NCBI GenBank assembly: GCA_947471745.1
Contig: CANJKZ010001112.1
Coordinates: 1,278,001-1,342,000, forward strand
From: Closterium sp. Naga37s-1
Taxonomy: Eukaryota; Streptophyta; Zygnematophyceae; Desmidiales; Closteriaceae
Direction: 5' to 3'
Length of the DNA stretch: 64,000 nucleotides
Positions 8,799-18,117 of the stretch are shown here, one piece after another (position 1 is the first letter of the stretch; each line of letters opens with the position of its first letter). Both the position numbers and the translations under genes were made by a program. Under the pieces are notes generated by a model. It saw only the letters and a list, made by a program, of their open reading frames with translations, ran no database searches and was not told the DNA's origin.

Positions 8799-10471
8799 TG
8801 AAACAGCCACTAAGCTGTTTTGGCAGAGTAGTAGTAGTAGGAAGTGCTCTTAGGGGAATTTCAGAAAGATAGTAGCAAGATAGCTTTACAAGAGATCATA
8901 TGATGGCTTACATTTCAGAGATATATCCTAATATACTAGGATACTAGCAAGGGCGCCTCGAGCAGGTCGCTCAGGTCGCCTATCATCTTTCTAGAGCTAA
9001 GGACAGCAAGGCATAGTCATTATGATTATGTACAAGACATACTAGCCTTGTTGTCATATCCTAGAACCAATAAGCATAGCCTAGGAATTCACTAAGGTAA
9101 TGGGCAGAGATTATTTGTCTTGTTGTTGTCCATGGTGTCGTTGATAATGATGACCACGAGCTCTGTTGGAAGTAGCCATGGCTGTAGGAAAGTATGCTTG
9201 CTTGTGCTGTCAAATACTTTGCTGCGCTGTTGGAGTTCTCTGCCCAGTTGTGTCCAGCACTAGTAGTATGCTCTCTGGAGTTGTTCCCACGGTTGGAAAC
9301 TCAGAATTACGAGCCGCACAATTCAATGTTGGATTCCAACATTGAATTCCCGAAATGTACTTAGGGTGTGTTCCGAATTCTGGTTCGGATCACAAGGAGC
9401 TGAGTTGGCGAAATCGAGGATGACGAGATCGCCTTCGTCTTGTTACAGAGAGCTACCGATGTTGGTAACAAGTGGAGCTTGAGGCTGGTGTGATGAGAGA
9501 AATTGGAGTACGAGCTGCTGATTTGTACTCCTAGTGGGCAGGCAGGTGTGAAGGTCGTGAGTGGAGAGTCGAGGGGAGGCAGAGAGGGAAGCCTTGGGGT
9601 CGTCGGGGAGGGAGTCGAGCAGACAGGAGGGCACACGCTGCGCGCGCTGCCGAGGCAAGGTGTGCCGAAAAATGTGGGTTCGAATCTTACCTCGGTTTAT
9701 TTTGGTAAATCGGCTTCGCGCGCGTTTCTGCTGGTTTCCGAACTTCTCGCCAGAGCAGGTTCGGCCTGACCAATCGGACCCAAACCACTCTCGAGACACC
9801 CCCATAACCTTCGCCATACTCTCGAGGCAGTTCCTGCCCTCGATTTTCGCCTAGCTGGTTCGATATGCCATTCCTCGAAAGTCAGTTTGTATACTTCCAA
9901 AACTTGATCAAAATCAGTTTTCTATAATACATGATTTTGTCAACGGCTGGAAAATCATGGAAGGACAGGACAGTCTAGAAGCCTTTGAAACAGCTGAAAA
10001 CGAATGACCTTATTGATACATTATCCATGACAGATTGTCATGGTGGTATTACTCATGACAGAGTGTAGGGTCTGAACTGGCATTAGAGTCTAGTCCTTAA
10101 ATAAGAATAGTGTAGCAGGAGTATCTGTCAATTCCGGTACTGGTAGAATAATAAACAAGAATTGGTGAAAAATCAAAATACAGTACTGCTGCGATCAGAA
10201 AGGGATCGTAACCAGGATCACCTCGGAAGGGTTCGCACACTTCTAGTCTAGTGCTGGTGGGCCCTTGACCTCAATAGCAGAGTGAATGTAAAATGCTTGA
10301 GATGTTTAAAACATGCAAATACAGGAAATATAAATATGAGTACAGGGAAGATGAATCGACCTAGCTAGCCATGTACTCTAAGGGGTACATTCCCTTATTC
10401 AAATTCATCCCCAACCGTGCGGTCCGTACAGTTACGAAACTGTTCCCGCCGAGATCACCTTGGCTGCAGCT
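8799..10471 (-). repeat. gypsy-1 3' LTR-bearing repeat (left copy)
   Basis: It begins TGAAACAGCC on the plus strand and matches 14,706-16,370 at over 99%. From about 10,190 onward it matches the copia-1 LTR (16,084 on), including the flanking AGTAC. The ORFs inside it are copies of those in the other repeat and are not thought to be genes. Confidence 0.8.
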
Positions 10472-12969
10472 TCAAAGAGAACAGGGTTAGATGTGAACAT
10501 AGGAGGCCGAGGAGGCAGAGGTAAGAGGGGAAAGTGGGCTGGAGGAATGCGGTAAGGACGTAGCAGCTGAACGTGAAAAACAGGGTGTATGTTGATGTGT
10601 GGTGGAAGTTTCAAACGGTAGGTGAGAGGAGAGAGAACTTGGGTGATGGTGAAGGGGCCGATGAAACGAGGTGCAAGCTTACGAGTGAGACCTTTCTGCA
10701 GCAAGGGAAGGTTTGTGGTGGAGAGAAGGACTTGGTCACCTACGTGGAACTGAATGTCACGACGGTGTTGATCGGCGTACCGGATCATTCGGTGTTGGGA
10801 TTTGAGCAAGGAAGCGCGTGCTGCTGCAATGGTTTTTTCCCGAGTAGAGAGGAAGTCGGCTGCTGGTTTGGTGTCACTGCTGCGTACGAGAGAAGCTGGT
10901 GTGCGGGGCTGCTGCCCTGTAGCGAGGAAGAAAGGGGTTTGTCCCGTGGCGAGGTTCACCGTGTTGTTGTAGGAGAATTCGATCGATGGCAGGTGCTGGT
11001 CCCAATCGTTTTGCCGTGCACTCACGCATGCACGCAGGGCATCTTCAAGGGTTCGATTCATCCTCTCGGTCTGCCCATCGGACTGAGGATGGTAGGCAGT
11101 GGAGAGACGAATCTTGGTGCCCAATCTGTTGAAAAGGGACTGCCAAAATCTGCCAACAAACCGAGAATCACGGTCACTGGTTAGTACGGAAGGAATGCCA
11201 TGGAGACGTACCACCTCGTTGAAGAAGAGATCAGCGACGTTCTCAGCAGTAGCGGTGGTGGAGGTAGGGAGGAAGTGTGCCATCTTGCTCAGCTTGTCCA
11301 CGACGGTGAGGATGGCGTTGTGATGGGAGGAGGTGCGAGGCAGATCTGTGATAAAGTCGAGTGTCACATGAGTCCATGGGAGCTGAGGGATTTTCAGAGG
11401 GTGTAGGAGGCCGTAGGGTGCAGCGTTGCGAGCTTTGTTGCACTGGCATGTGTGGCAGCTGCGTAAGTAGGATCGGACATCTCGAGAGAGCTTGGGCCAG
11501 AAGAAGTTGGAAGAGATGGCAGCAAGCGTTTTGTCCACTCCGAAGTGCCCATTCTGGTCATGATGCTCGCGTAGCAGGAGGTGACGAAGCTTGCGCTCTG
11601 CGGGGACGCAGATGACTTGGGAATCTGCCTTATACCAAAAGGGGGATTCGTAGAAGACAGATTTATCATCAGCAGCAGAGTAGAGATAGAAACGGTCACG
11701 ACGATACCCTTTGGTGAACTTCTTGATGAAACTTTCGTCCCATGTGACGCTTCCGATGGTGGTGAGCTGAGGTTGAGGAGGCCGGGTCAAGGAATCAGCA
11801 GGGTTGAGGCGGCCAGCGCGGTACTCGATTTTCAGCTCCGGTACGTACTGTTCCAGGTACTCCATCCATCGGGCCTGCCTCGGGGTGAGATGGGGCTGCG
11901 TCTTCAGGTATTGCAGGGTGCAGTGATCGGTAAGAACAGTGACGGGCTGCATGTGAACATAGCAGCGCCACTTCTTGATTGCATGGACGATGGCCAGCGC
12001 CTCGCGATCGTGAGTAGCATAGTTGCACTCGGCAGGTTTCAGTTTCCGGGACTCGAAGGCGATAGGCTGAAGGCCATGCCCTTGATCTTGACAGAGAATT
12101 GCACCCGTTGCAACCTGAGACGCATCTGTCCATATCACGTAGGGTAGGGAGGGGTTGGGTAGGGCTAGAGTAGGAGAAGAGGTTAGTGCACACTTGAGAG
12201 CATTGAAGGCAGTTTGCTGGTCAGAGTCCCAATGGAATGGTTCAGTTTTGCGAAGAAGGTTGGATAGGGGAGAGGTGATGGCAGCAAAGTGTCGAATGAA
12301 CTTGCGGTAGTAGTTGGCAAGACCAAGGAAGGCTTGCACTTCCTTGATAGAGGTTGGCTCCTTCCATTCCCTGATGGCGTTGACTTTGGAAGGGTCCATA
12401 GCAAGCTGATTGTGTGAGATGATGTGGCCCAAGAAAGGAATCGAGGGCTTGGCAAACTCACACTTGCTCTGTTTGGCGAAGAGACGATGCTCACAAAGCC
12501 GTGTGAAGACTTGCCTTAGATGCTCGACGTGTTCCTTCAAGGATTTGCTATAAATCAGAATGTCATCGATGAAGATGATGACAAACCGGTCCAAGAAATC
12601 CCGAAAGACACTGTGCATCAAGGACATGAAGGTGGCAGGGGCATTCGTTAGTCCGAAAGGAAGCACGAGAAACTCGAAATGCCCATACCGTGTTCGAAAG
12701 GCGGTTTTCTCGATGTCTTCGTCAGCGACACGCACTTGATGGTAACCGCTTCGTAGGTCCAGCTTGCTGAAAATTGTGGCCTCACCAAGTTGATCAAAGA
12801 GTTCTTCCACTCGAGGTAGCGGGTAGCGATTCTTGACGGTGATTTTGTTGAGCGCACGGTAGTCAACGCACATGCGCATGCTGCCATCTTTCTTTTTGAC
12901 GAAGAGAATCGGTGCTGCATAGGGAGAGGAGCTGACGCGGATGAAGCCCTTCTCAAGAAGCTCCTCCAA
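10432..12969 (-). CDS. gypsy-1 pol: RT, RNase H, integrase
   Basis: An 845-residue ORF. The RT starts at once ([15 protein letters not shown]), with [12 protein letters not shown] and the catalytic [11 protein letters not shown] at about 130-141. RNase H carries [12 protein letters not shown] and TDHCTLQYL. The integrase has the HHCC zinc finger ([10 protein letters not shown] to CHTCQCNK) and the D-D-E core ([32 protein letters not shown]). The C-terminus ends with the [15 protein letters not shown] motif; no chromodomain follows. The gene lies on the minus strand just after the protease ORF, as in Ty3/gypsy elements. Confidence 0.92.
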   Translation of the reverse strand: MEELLEKGFIRVSSSPYAAPILFVKKKDGSMRMCVDYRALNKITVKNRYPLPRVEELFDQLGEATIFSKLDLRSGYHQVRVADEDIEKTAFRTRYGHFEFLVLPFGLTNAPATFMSLMHSVFRDFLDRFVIIFIDDILIYSKSLKEHVEHLRQVFTRLCEHRLFAKQSKCEFAKPSIPFLGHIISHNQLAMDPSKVNAIREWKEPTSIKEVQAFLGLANYYRKFIRHFAAITSPLSNLLRKTEPFHWDSDQQTAFNALKCALTSSPTLALPNPSLPYVIWTDASQVATGAILCQDQGHGLQPIAFESRKLKPAECNYATHDREALAIVHAIKKWRCYVHMQPVTVLTDHCTLQYLKTQPHLTPRQARWMEYLEQYVPELKIEYRAGRLNPADSLTRPPQPQLTTIGSVTWDESFIKKFTKGYRRDRFYLYSAADDKSVFYESPFWYKADSQVICVPAERKLRHLLLREHHDQNGHFGVDKTLAAISSNFFWPKLSRDVRSYLRSCHTCQCNKARNAAPYGLLHPLKIPQLPWTHVTLDFITDLPRTSSHHNAILTVVDKLSKMAHFLPTSTTATAENVADLFFNEVVRLHGIPSVLTSDRDSRFVGRFWQSLFNRLGTKIRLSTAYHPQSDGQTERMNRTLEDALRACVSARQNDWDQHLPSIEFSYNNTVNLATGQTPFFLATGQQPRTPASLVRSSDTKPAADFLSTREKTIAAARASLLKSQHRMIRYADQHRRDIQFHVGDQVLLSTTNLPLLQKGLTRKLAPRFIGPFTITQVLSPLTYRLKLPPHINIHPVFHVQLLRPYRIPPAHFPLLPLPPRPPMFTSNPVLFEAAAKVISAGTVS

Positions 12970-12975
12970 CTGCTT

Positions 12976-13845
12976 CTAAACTTCTTTCAGCTCGGCAGCG
13001 CTCATCCGGTACGTAGCGCGAACGGTAGGTTCAGCACCGGGTTGTAAGATGATGCGGTGATCGATGGCACGCTTTGGAGGGAGTGAAGAGGGAAGATCAG
13101 CAGGGAAGATGTCTTTGAACTCATTGACAACCTGTTGAATTTCAGAAGGGATTTCAGCAGCCTTGGGAGGGGAAGGAAGAATAGGAGTTTCTGAAATTTG
13201 ATTCAAAAAACAGAGGAAGAATTGAGAGTTTGGGTCATTGAGAGATTTTTTCAGCTGCCGTTTCGAGAGGATGTTGCAGCAAGTAGAGGTAGAGGAGGAG
13301 GAGGAGAAGGTAGGTAAGGTGATATCTCTTCCAGAGTGAGAGATGGTGACGGTTCCAAGAGTCCAATCAATCTTGGGGTTTTTTAAGGAAAGCCAGTCAC
13401 GTCCAAGAATCACTTCATGGTCTCCGAGAGATGCTTGCTGAAACTGAATCTTGTCTCTGTAAGGTCCGATTGTACATGAAACAGGGAATGGTACTTGTCC
13501 ACATGAAATCGAGGTTCCGTTCGCCATCAACACTGTTTGAGGTATGGAATCAGATTGAGTTGGAAGAGAAAGCTTGGAGAGTAGAGAGGAGGAGATGAAG
13601 TTAGAAGAAGCACCACTGTCAACTAGAGCTTTCACTCTCTGACCACGAATCAGCATGGAAAGGAGAAGGGGTTCAGAGGGGTTACGACTTTCAAGGGAAG
13701 AGATGGTGGGGCAGGCATAGTCACCAGAAAGTTGCCCCGAGTTTACTGGCGACTTGAGTTTCCCGGCGTTGGAAGGATGGGAGGCTGATTGGTGCGTTGG
13801 CGGCAGACCTTCCACACGTGCCCTTTCTTGCCGCACTTGTAGCAC
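12976..13845 (-). CDS. gypsy-1 protease region
   Basis: The ORF has 289 residues, with a retropepsin-like active site (KALVDSGASSNFIS), a later EVILGRDWLSL strand and a pre-RT segment (DIFPADLPSSLPPKRAIDHR). It overlaps gag by about 100 bp in another frame, an arrangement found in many gypsy elements. It cleaves the element polyprotein. Confidence 0.85.
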   Translation of the reverse strand: MLQVRQERARVEGLPPTHQSASHPSNAGKLKSPVNSGQLSGDYACPTISSLESRNPSEPLLLSMLIRGQRVKALVDSGASSNFISSSLLSKLSLPTQSDSIPQTVLMANGTSISCGQVPFPVSCTIGPYRDKIQFQQASLGDHEVILGRDWLSLKNPKIDWTLGTVTISHSGRDITLPTFSSSSSTSTCCNILSKRQLKKSLNDPNSQFFLCFLNQISETPILPSPPKAAEIPSEIQQVVNEFKDIFPADLPSSLPPKRAIDHRIILQPGAEPTVRATYRMSAAELKEV

Positions 13846-14657
13846 ACGATGGCTGGCCTCGGGTTTCTCTTTCTCTTCTCCATCAGGTCCAGGTCCATAG
13901 GAGCAGATTCTTGAAGATTGGAGTCAGTTGGAGTAGAGGGCTGGTAGGAGGGAGCAAACGGGAGGAATGGGCTACGAGGAAAGTGAGGCTTGTTGTATGC
14001 GTAATGGACAGAATCATACCGTTCAGCCACGCGTATCATTTCCTCGAGCGTAGAGCAGTCCCTCAGCTCGACCTCCATGCGCACGTTTGTTTTCAGCCCG
14101 CGCTTGAAACGATCCATCCGCTCAGCATCGGAAAGGTCCGGGATCTCTTGAGCGATGTCACGGAAGCGAGAAGCGTAATCTTGAACAGATTTGAGTTGCT
14201 TCAGAGCAGCCAAGGCGTCTCGTGCTCTGATGTTCGGGTTCACCGGTTGGAAGGTTGCAGTGAAGATCAGCTTGAATTGATCCCATGATTGGATGGTCGC
14301 ATGCACGGATTGCCACCAGGTGATTGCAGATCCACGAAGAAGGGTGCCGGTGAAAGCAGTCCACTCGGCAGGTAGTATGTGACTCAGGAGCAGGAAATGC
14401 TCAACAAGAAAGAGCCAACGGCTCACGACTGGTTGGTTTCTCCCGGGAAAGAAAAAATCAGGAAGGGCGGGTCTAGCGCGCTGATTTCCGTCTGGCGGTG
14501 CAGCAGGGCTCGAGTTTGCTGCCGCCACTCCAGCTGCAGCTACACTAGCTTGCATCTCTGCTTGCAAGCTCTCTCTAACTTCAGCAACAATTTGGGCACG
14601 GTACGTTTGCAAGCAGGTGGCCCATTCATCACGAGAAGGTACCTTACTAGTCGTCAT
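13743..14657 (-). CDS. gypsy-1 gag
   Basis: I choose the ATG at 14,657 (MTTSKVPSRDEWA) over the longer frame to 14,717, which would start inside the LTR. The protein has about 304 residues: an N-terminal coiled coil, a retrotransposon gag domain (WWQSVHATIQSWDQFKLIF; YASRFRDIAQEIPDLS) and one CCHC zinc knuckle (CYKCGKKGHVWKVC). It packages the element RNA. Confidence 0.88.
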   Translation of the reverse strand: MTTSKVPSRDEWATCLQTYRAQIVAEVRESLQAEMQASVAAAGVAAANSSPAAPPDGNQRARPALPDFFFPGRNQPVVSRWLFLVEHFLLLSHILPAEWTAFTGTLLRGSAITWWQSVHATIQSWDQFKLIFTATFQPVNPNIRARDALAALKQLKSVQDYASRFRDIAQEIPDLSDAERMDRFKRGLKTNVRMEVELRDCSTLEEMIRVAERYDSVHYAYNKPHFPRSPFLPFAPSYQPSTPTDSNLQESAPMDLDLMEKRKRNPRPAIVCYKCGKKGHVWKVCRQRTNQPPILPTPGNSSRQ

Positions 14658-14690
14658 GACGCTGTTCTCAAGAAAAGGAGGATCGAAGAT

Positions 14691-14703
14691 AGCTCGGATA
14701 CCA
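14691..14703 (-). promoter_or_regulatory. gypsy-1 primer binding site
   Basis: On the minus strand TGGTATCCGAGC follows the LTR end by two bases. It differs at one base from the common initiator tRNA-Met site TGGTATCAGAGC. It fixes the right repeat as the 5' LTR and 14,706 as its inner edge. Confidence 0.75.
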
Positions 14704-14705
14704 AA

Positions 14706-16370
14706 TGAAACAGCCACTAAGCTGTTTTGGCAGAGTAGTAGTAGTAGGAAGTGCTCTTAGGGGAATTTCAGAAAGATAGTAGCAAGATAGCTTTACAAGA
14801 GATCATATGATGGCTTACATTTCAGAGATATATCCTAATATACTAGGATACTAGCAAGGGCGCCTCGAGCAGGTCGCTCAGGTCGCCTATCATCTTTCTA
14901 GAGCTAAGGACAGCAAGGCATAGTCATTATGATTATGTACAAGACATACTAGCCTTGTTGTCATATCCTAGAACCAATAAGCATAGCCTAGGAATTCACT
15001 AAGGTAATGGGCAGAGATTATTTGTCTTGTTGTTGTCCATGGTGTCGTTGATAATGATGACCACGAGCTCTGTTGGAAGTAGCCATGGCTGTAGGAAAGT
15101 ATGCTTGCTTGTGCTGTCAAATACTTTGCTGCGCTGTTGGAGTTCTCTGCCCAGTTGTGTCCAGCACTAGTAGTATGCTCTCTGGAGTTGTTCCTACGGT
15201 TGGAAACTCAGAATTACGAGCCGCACAATTCAATGTTGGATTCCAACATTGAATTCCCGAAATGTACTTAGGGTGTGTTCCGAATTCTGGTTCGGATCAC
15301 AAGGAGCTGAGTTGGCGAAATCGAGGATGACGAGATCGCCTTCGTCTTGTTACAGAGAGCTACCGATGTTGGTAACAAGTGGAGCTTGAGGCTGGTGTGA
15401 TGAGAGAAATTGGAGTACGAGCTGCTGATTTGTACTCCTAGTGGGCAGGCAGGTGTGAAGGTCGTGAGTGGAGAGTCGAGGGGAGGCAGAGAGGGAAGCC
15501 TTGGGGTCGTCGGGGAGGGAGTCGAGCAGACGGGAGGGCACACGCTGCGCGCGCTGCCGAGGCAAGGTGTGCCGAATCGAATCTTACCTCGGTTTATTTT
15601 GGTAAATCGGCTTCGCGCGCGTTTCTGCTGGTTTCCGAACTTCTCGCCAGAGCAGGTTCGGCCTGACCAATCGGACCCAAACCACTCTCGAGACACCCCC
15701 ATAACCTTCGCCATACTCTCGAGGCAGTTCCTGCCCTCGATTTTCGCCTAGCTGGTTCGATATGCCATTCCTCGAAAGTCAGTTTGTATACTTCCAAAAC
15801 TTGATCAAAATCAGTTTTCTATAATACATGATTTTGTCAACGGCTGGAAAATCATGGAAGGACAGGACAGTCTAGAAGCCTTTGAAACAGCTGAAAACGA
15901 ATGACCTTATTGATACATTATCCATGACAGATTGTCATGGTGGTATTACTCATGACAGAGTTTAGGGTCTGAACTGGCATTAGAGTCTAGTCCTTAAATA
16001 AGAATAGTGTAGCAGGAGTATCTGTCAATTCCGGTACTGGTAGAATAATAAACAAGAATTGGTGAAAAATCAAAATACAGTACTGCTGCGATCAGAAAGG
16101 GATCGTAACCAGGATCACCTCGGAAGGGTTCGCACACTTCTAGTCTAGTACTGGTGGGCCCTTGACCTCAATAGCAGAGTGAATGTAAAATGCTTGAGAT
16201 GTTTAAAACATGCAAATACAGGAAATATAAATATGAGTACAGGGAAGATGATTCGACCTAGCTAGCCATGTACTCTAAGGGGTACATTCCCTTATTCAAA
16301 TTCATCCCCAACCGTGCGGTCCGTACAGTTACGAAACTGTTCCCGCCGAGATCACCTTGGCTGCAGCTGC
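14706..16370 (-). repeat. gypsy-1 5' LTR-bearing repeat (right copy)
   Basis: The match to the left repeat begins at TGAAACAGCC and ends near 16,370, inside the copia-1 left LTR. Up to 16,083 it is gypsy LTR sequence. At 16,079-16,083 the copia-1 target duplication AGTAC begins. Confidence 0.78.
16079..16083. repeat. copia-1 target-site duplication, left
   Basis: AGTAC precedes the LTR at 16,084 and is repeated at 21,586-21,590 after the other LTR. Confidence 0.85.
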
Positions 16371-16521
16371 CCGATGCCGTCTGCTCCGACGGTCCAGATG
16401 CACCATAACCGTCTGACGCTTCGAGTCAACTCTGACTCTTCGTGTCCGTTCTCGATACTGCATGCTTCTCTTGCTGCGGTGAGGAGTGCTTAGTAGTAAT
16501 CAAATATTACTATTCGTAACA
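16084..16521 (-). repeat. copia-1 3' LTR
   Basis: It matches 21,148-21,585 with about eight differences. It reads TGTTACGAATAG at its start on the minus strand and is preceded by a G-rich polypurine tract. Confidence 0.9.
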
Positions 16522-17138
16522 CCCCCCTTCACTCCTGCCCGTAGCTTGACTTGACCTGCTTGACCATGCCGCTGAATTCGGAGCAGTGCTGGCGGCAATC
16601 GCTTGGTGAGGAAGTCTGCTGCCATGTCACCGGTCGGGCAGTAGGTCAAGTTGACCTTGCCCTTGTCCACCTCGTCCTTCACGAAGAAATACCGCAGTGC
16701 AATGTGCTTGGTGCGGTTGACGAAACCAGGTTTGTTTGCGATGCGAATCGCGCTCTGGTTGTCGCAGTGAAGACGAAAGGTGGGCGAAGCTGGAATTTTC
16801 GCTTCGTGCAGGAGTTCTTGTAAGTAGAGGCCTTCGCGAACTGCTGCGGTTGCTGCGATGAATTCTGCTTCGGCTGATGACAGGGCAACCAGCTCCTGCT
16901 TCTGCGAGTTCCAGGAGATTGGTCCCGTTGGTTCGAGTCGGAACAGGAAGCCTGTCCTGGACCGTCGATTGTCGGGATCTGCTGCATGATCGGCGTCCAC
17001 ATAGCCGATGAGGTTGAAGGATGGGGTTGGCGCAGTTGAGTAGCACAGCCCTATCTTGGGCGTTGAAGCGAATAATTGTAGAGCGCGCTGCAGGTCCAGA
17101 AGATTCTCAGCCGTTGGTTTACACGAGTACTGGGCCAA
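16522..17138 (-). pseudogene. copia-1 RNase H region
   Basis: Copia-type RNase H: GYVDADHAADPDNRRSRTGF, SSAEAEFIAATAAVREGLYL, LHCDNQSAIRIANKPGF and KHIALRYFFVKDEVDKG, then the DFLTKRLPPAL tail just before the polypurine tract. It removes RNA from the RNA-DNA hybrid. Part of a broken element. Confidence 0.85.
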
Positions 17139-18117
17139 CTGACTTGCGATGTAGGAGAGGTCTGGCCTGCAGGTGACAGAGGCGAAGAGCAGGCATCCCA
17201 GCTGCTGCTGGTAAGTCTGTATTCCAGCAGGGGATGCGGCTTGCGAATTTGCCGATAGTTGACGTCGGCGGGCGGTATTGCACCATGCACCCCCAGACGC
17301 GGAGCATGGAGGTGTCGCCCTTGGTCCCAGTCCACTTCACGTGCGGGGACAAGTTGCCGGTGATGGCAGTGGTTGACAGGAGGTTATGCACCCGCACGGC
17401 GTGGTGCATCGCGTAAGTCCAGTAGATTGGCGGCAGCTTCGATTGCTTCATCAACGCCCGCACCTTCGTCATCAGCGTGCGGTTCGTCCGCTCAGCTACG
17501 CCCTGCTGCTGGTGCGCGTAGGGGAGAGAAATATGATTCTCGATCCCCTTTTGTGCCAGGTAAGTCTGCATCTGATTGCTTCTGAACTATTTTGCGCCAT
17601 CAGATTGCCAGATTTTCAGCTTCTCCCCGGACTGCCGCTGCGCGTGCGCAAGCCAGAGGCGGAACACCTCATAGGCTCTGTCGCGCGTCTCGACATTCAC
17701 AATCCACACGTAGCGCATCCCGGCGTCGATGAAGGTGAGCGTGTACATTTCGTCGTCGACTCCGCAGTGCCCCACGTTCAGGAAGTCGCTGTACACCTTG
17801 TGCAGCTTGGGGTAGCGGTTTGTCCCTGGCTCGAGCAGCGGGAATGGCTGGTGGCTCAGCGCAGCTTCGAGGCAGACAATGCAGTTGCGCGGGTGTGTCG
17901 CACCTCTCACTTCTGTGCCGTCAGGGCGCAGGAGTGCGCCAGGAGCGAAGACGCCTGCGTCGATGCAGTTTTTCAGCGTCGCGCGTGAAGGGTGTCCGAG
18001 GCGCTGATGCCAGAGTGCATCGTCAGCGCGAAAACCGGAAGTGCGCATGTAGCGCGCGAGCTTCCTCAGGGTCTTCGTCAGGTATGGGAGCAGGTTCTGC
18101 TGCTGCTTCCTCTGCAT
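17119..18117 (-). pseudogene. copia-1 integrase region
   Basis: The pre-integrase zinc finger is visible (LWHQRLGHPS, then CIVCLEAALS). The core follows: VYSDFLNVGHCG and IWQSDGAK for the Asp residues, then HQQQGVAERTNRTLMTK with the Glu. Part of a broken element. Confidence 0.8.

Larger units (their letters stand above)
8799..16370 (-). mobile_element. Ty3/gypsy element (gypsy-1), young
   Basis: The interior (10,475-14,705) holds gag, protease and RT/RNase H/integrase on the minus strand between two near-identical repeats of about 1.67 kb. A primer site lies directly inside the right repeat. The repeats differ at about six sites and one small indel, so insertion or homogenisation is recent. 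The element reads in three consecutive ORFs and looks close to whole, with about two breaks or programmed frame changes. Both repeats end in a piece of the neighbouring copia-1 LTR. No target duplication is seen around the outer ends. Confidence 0.85.

Noticed and set aside
9361-9900. ORFs inside the gypsy-1 repeats, duplicated at 15,268-15,797
   Set aside because: They lie in LTR sequence, are not conserved in length between the two near-identical copies, and have no domain.
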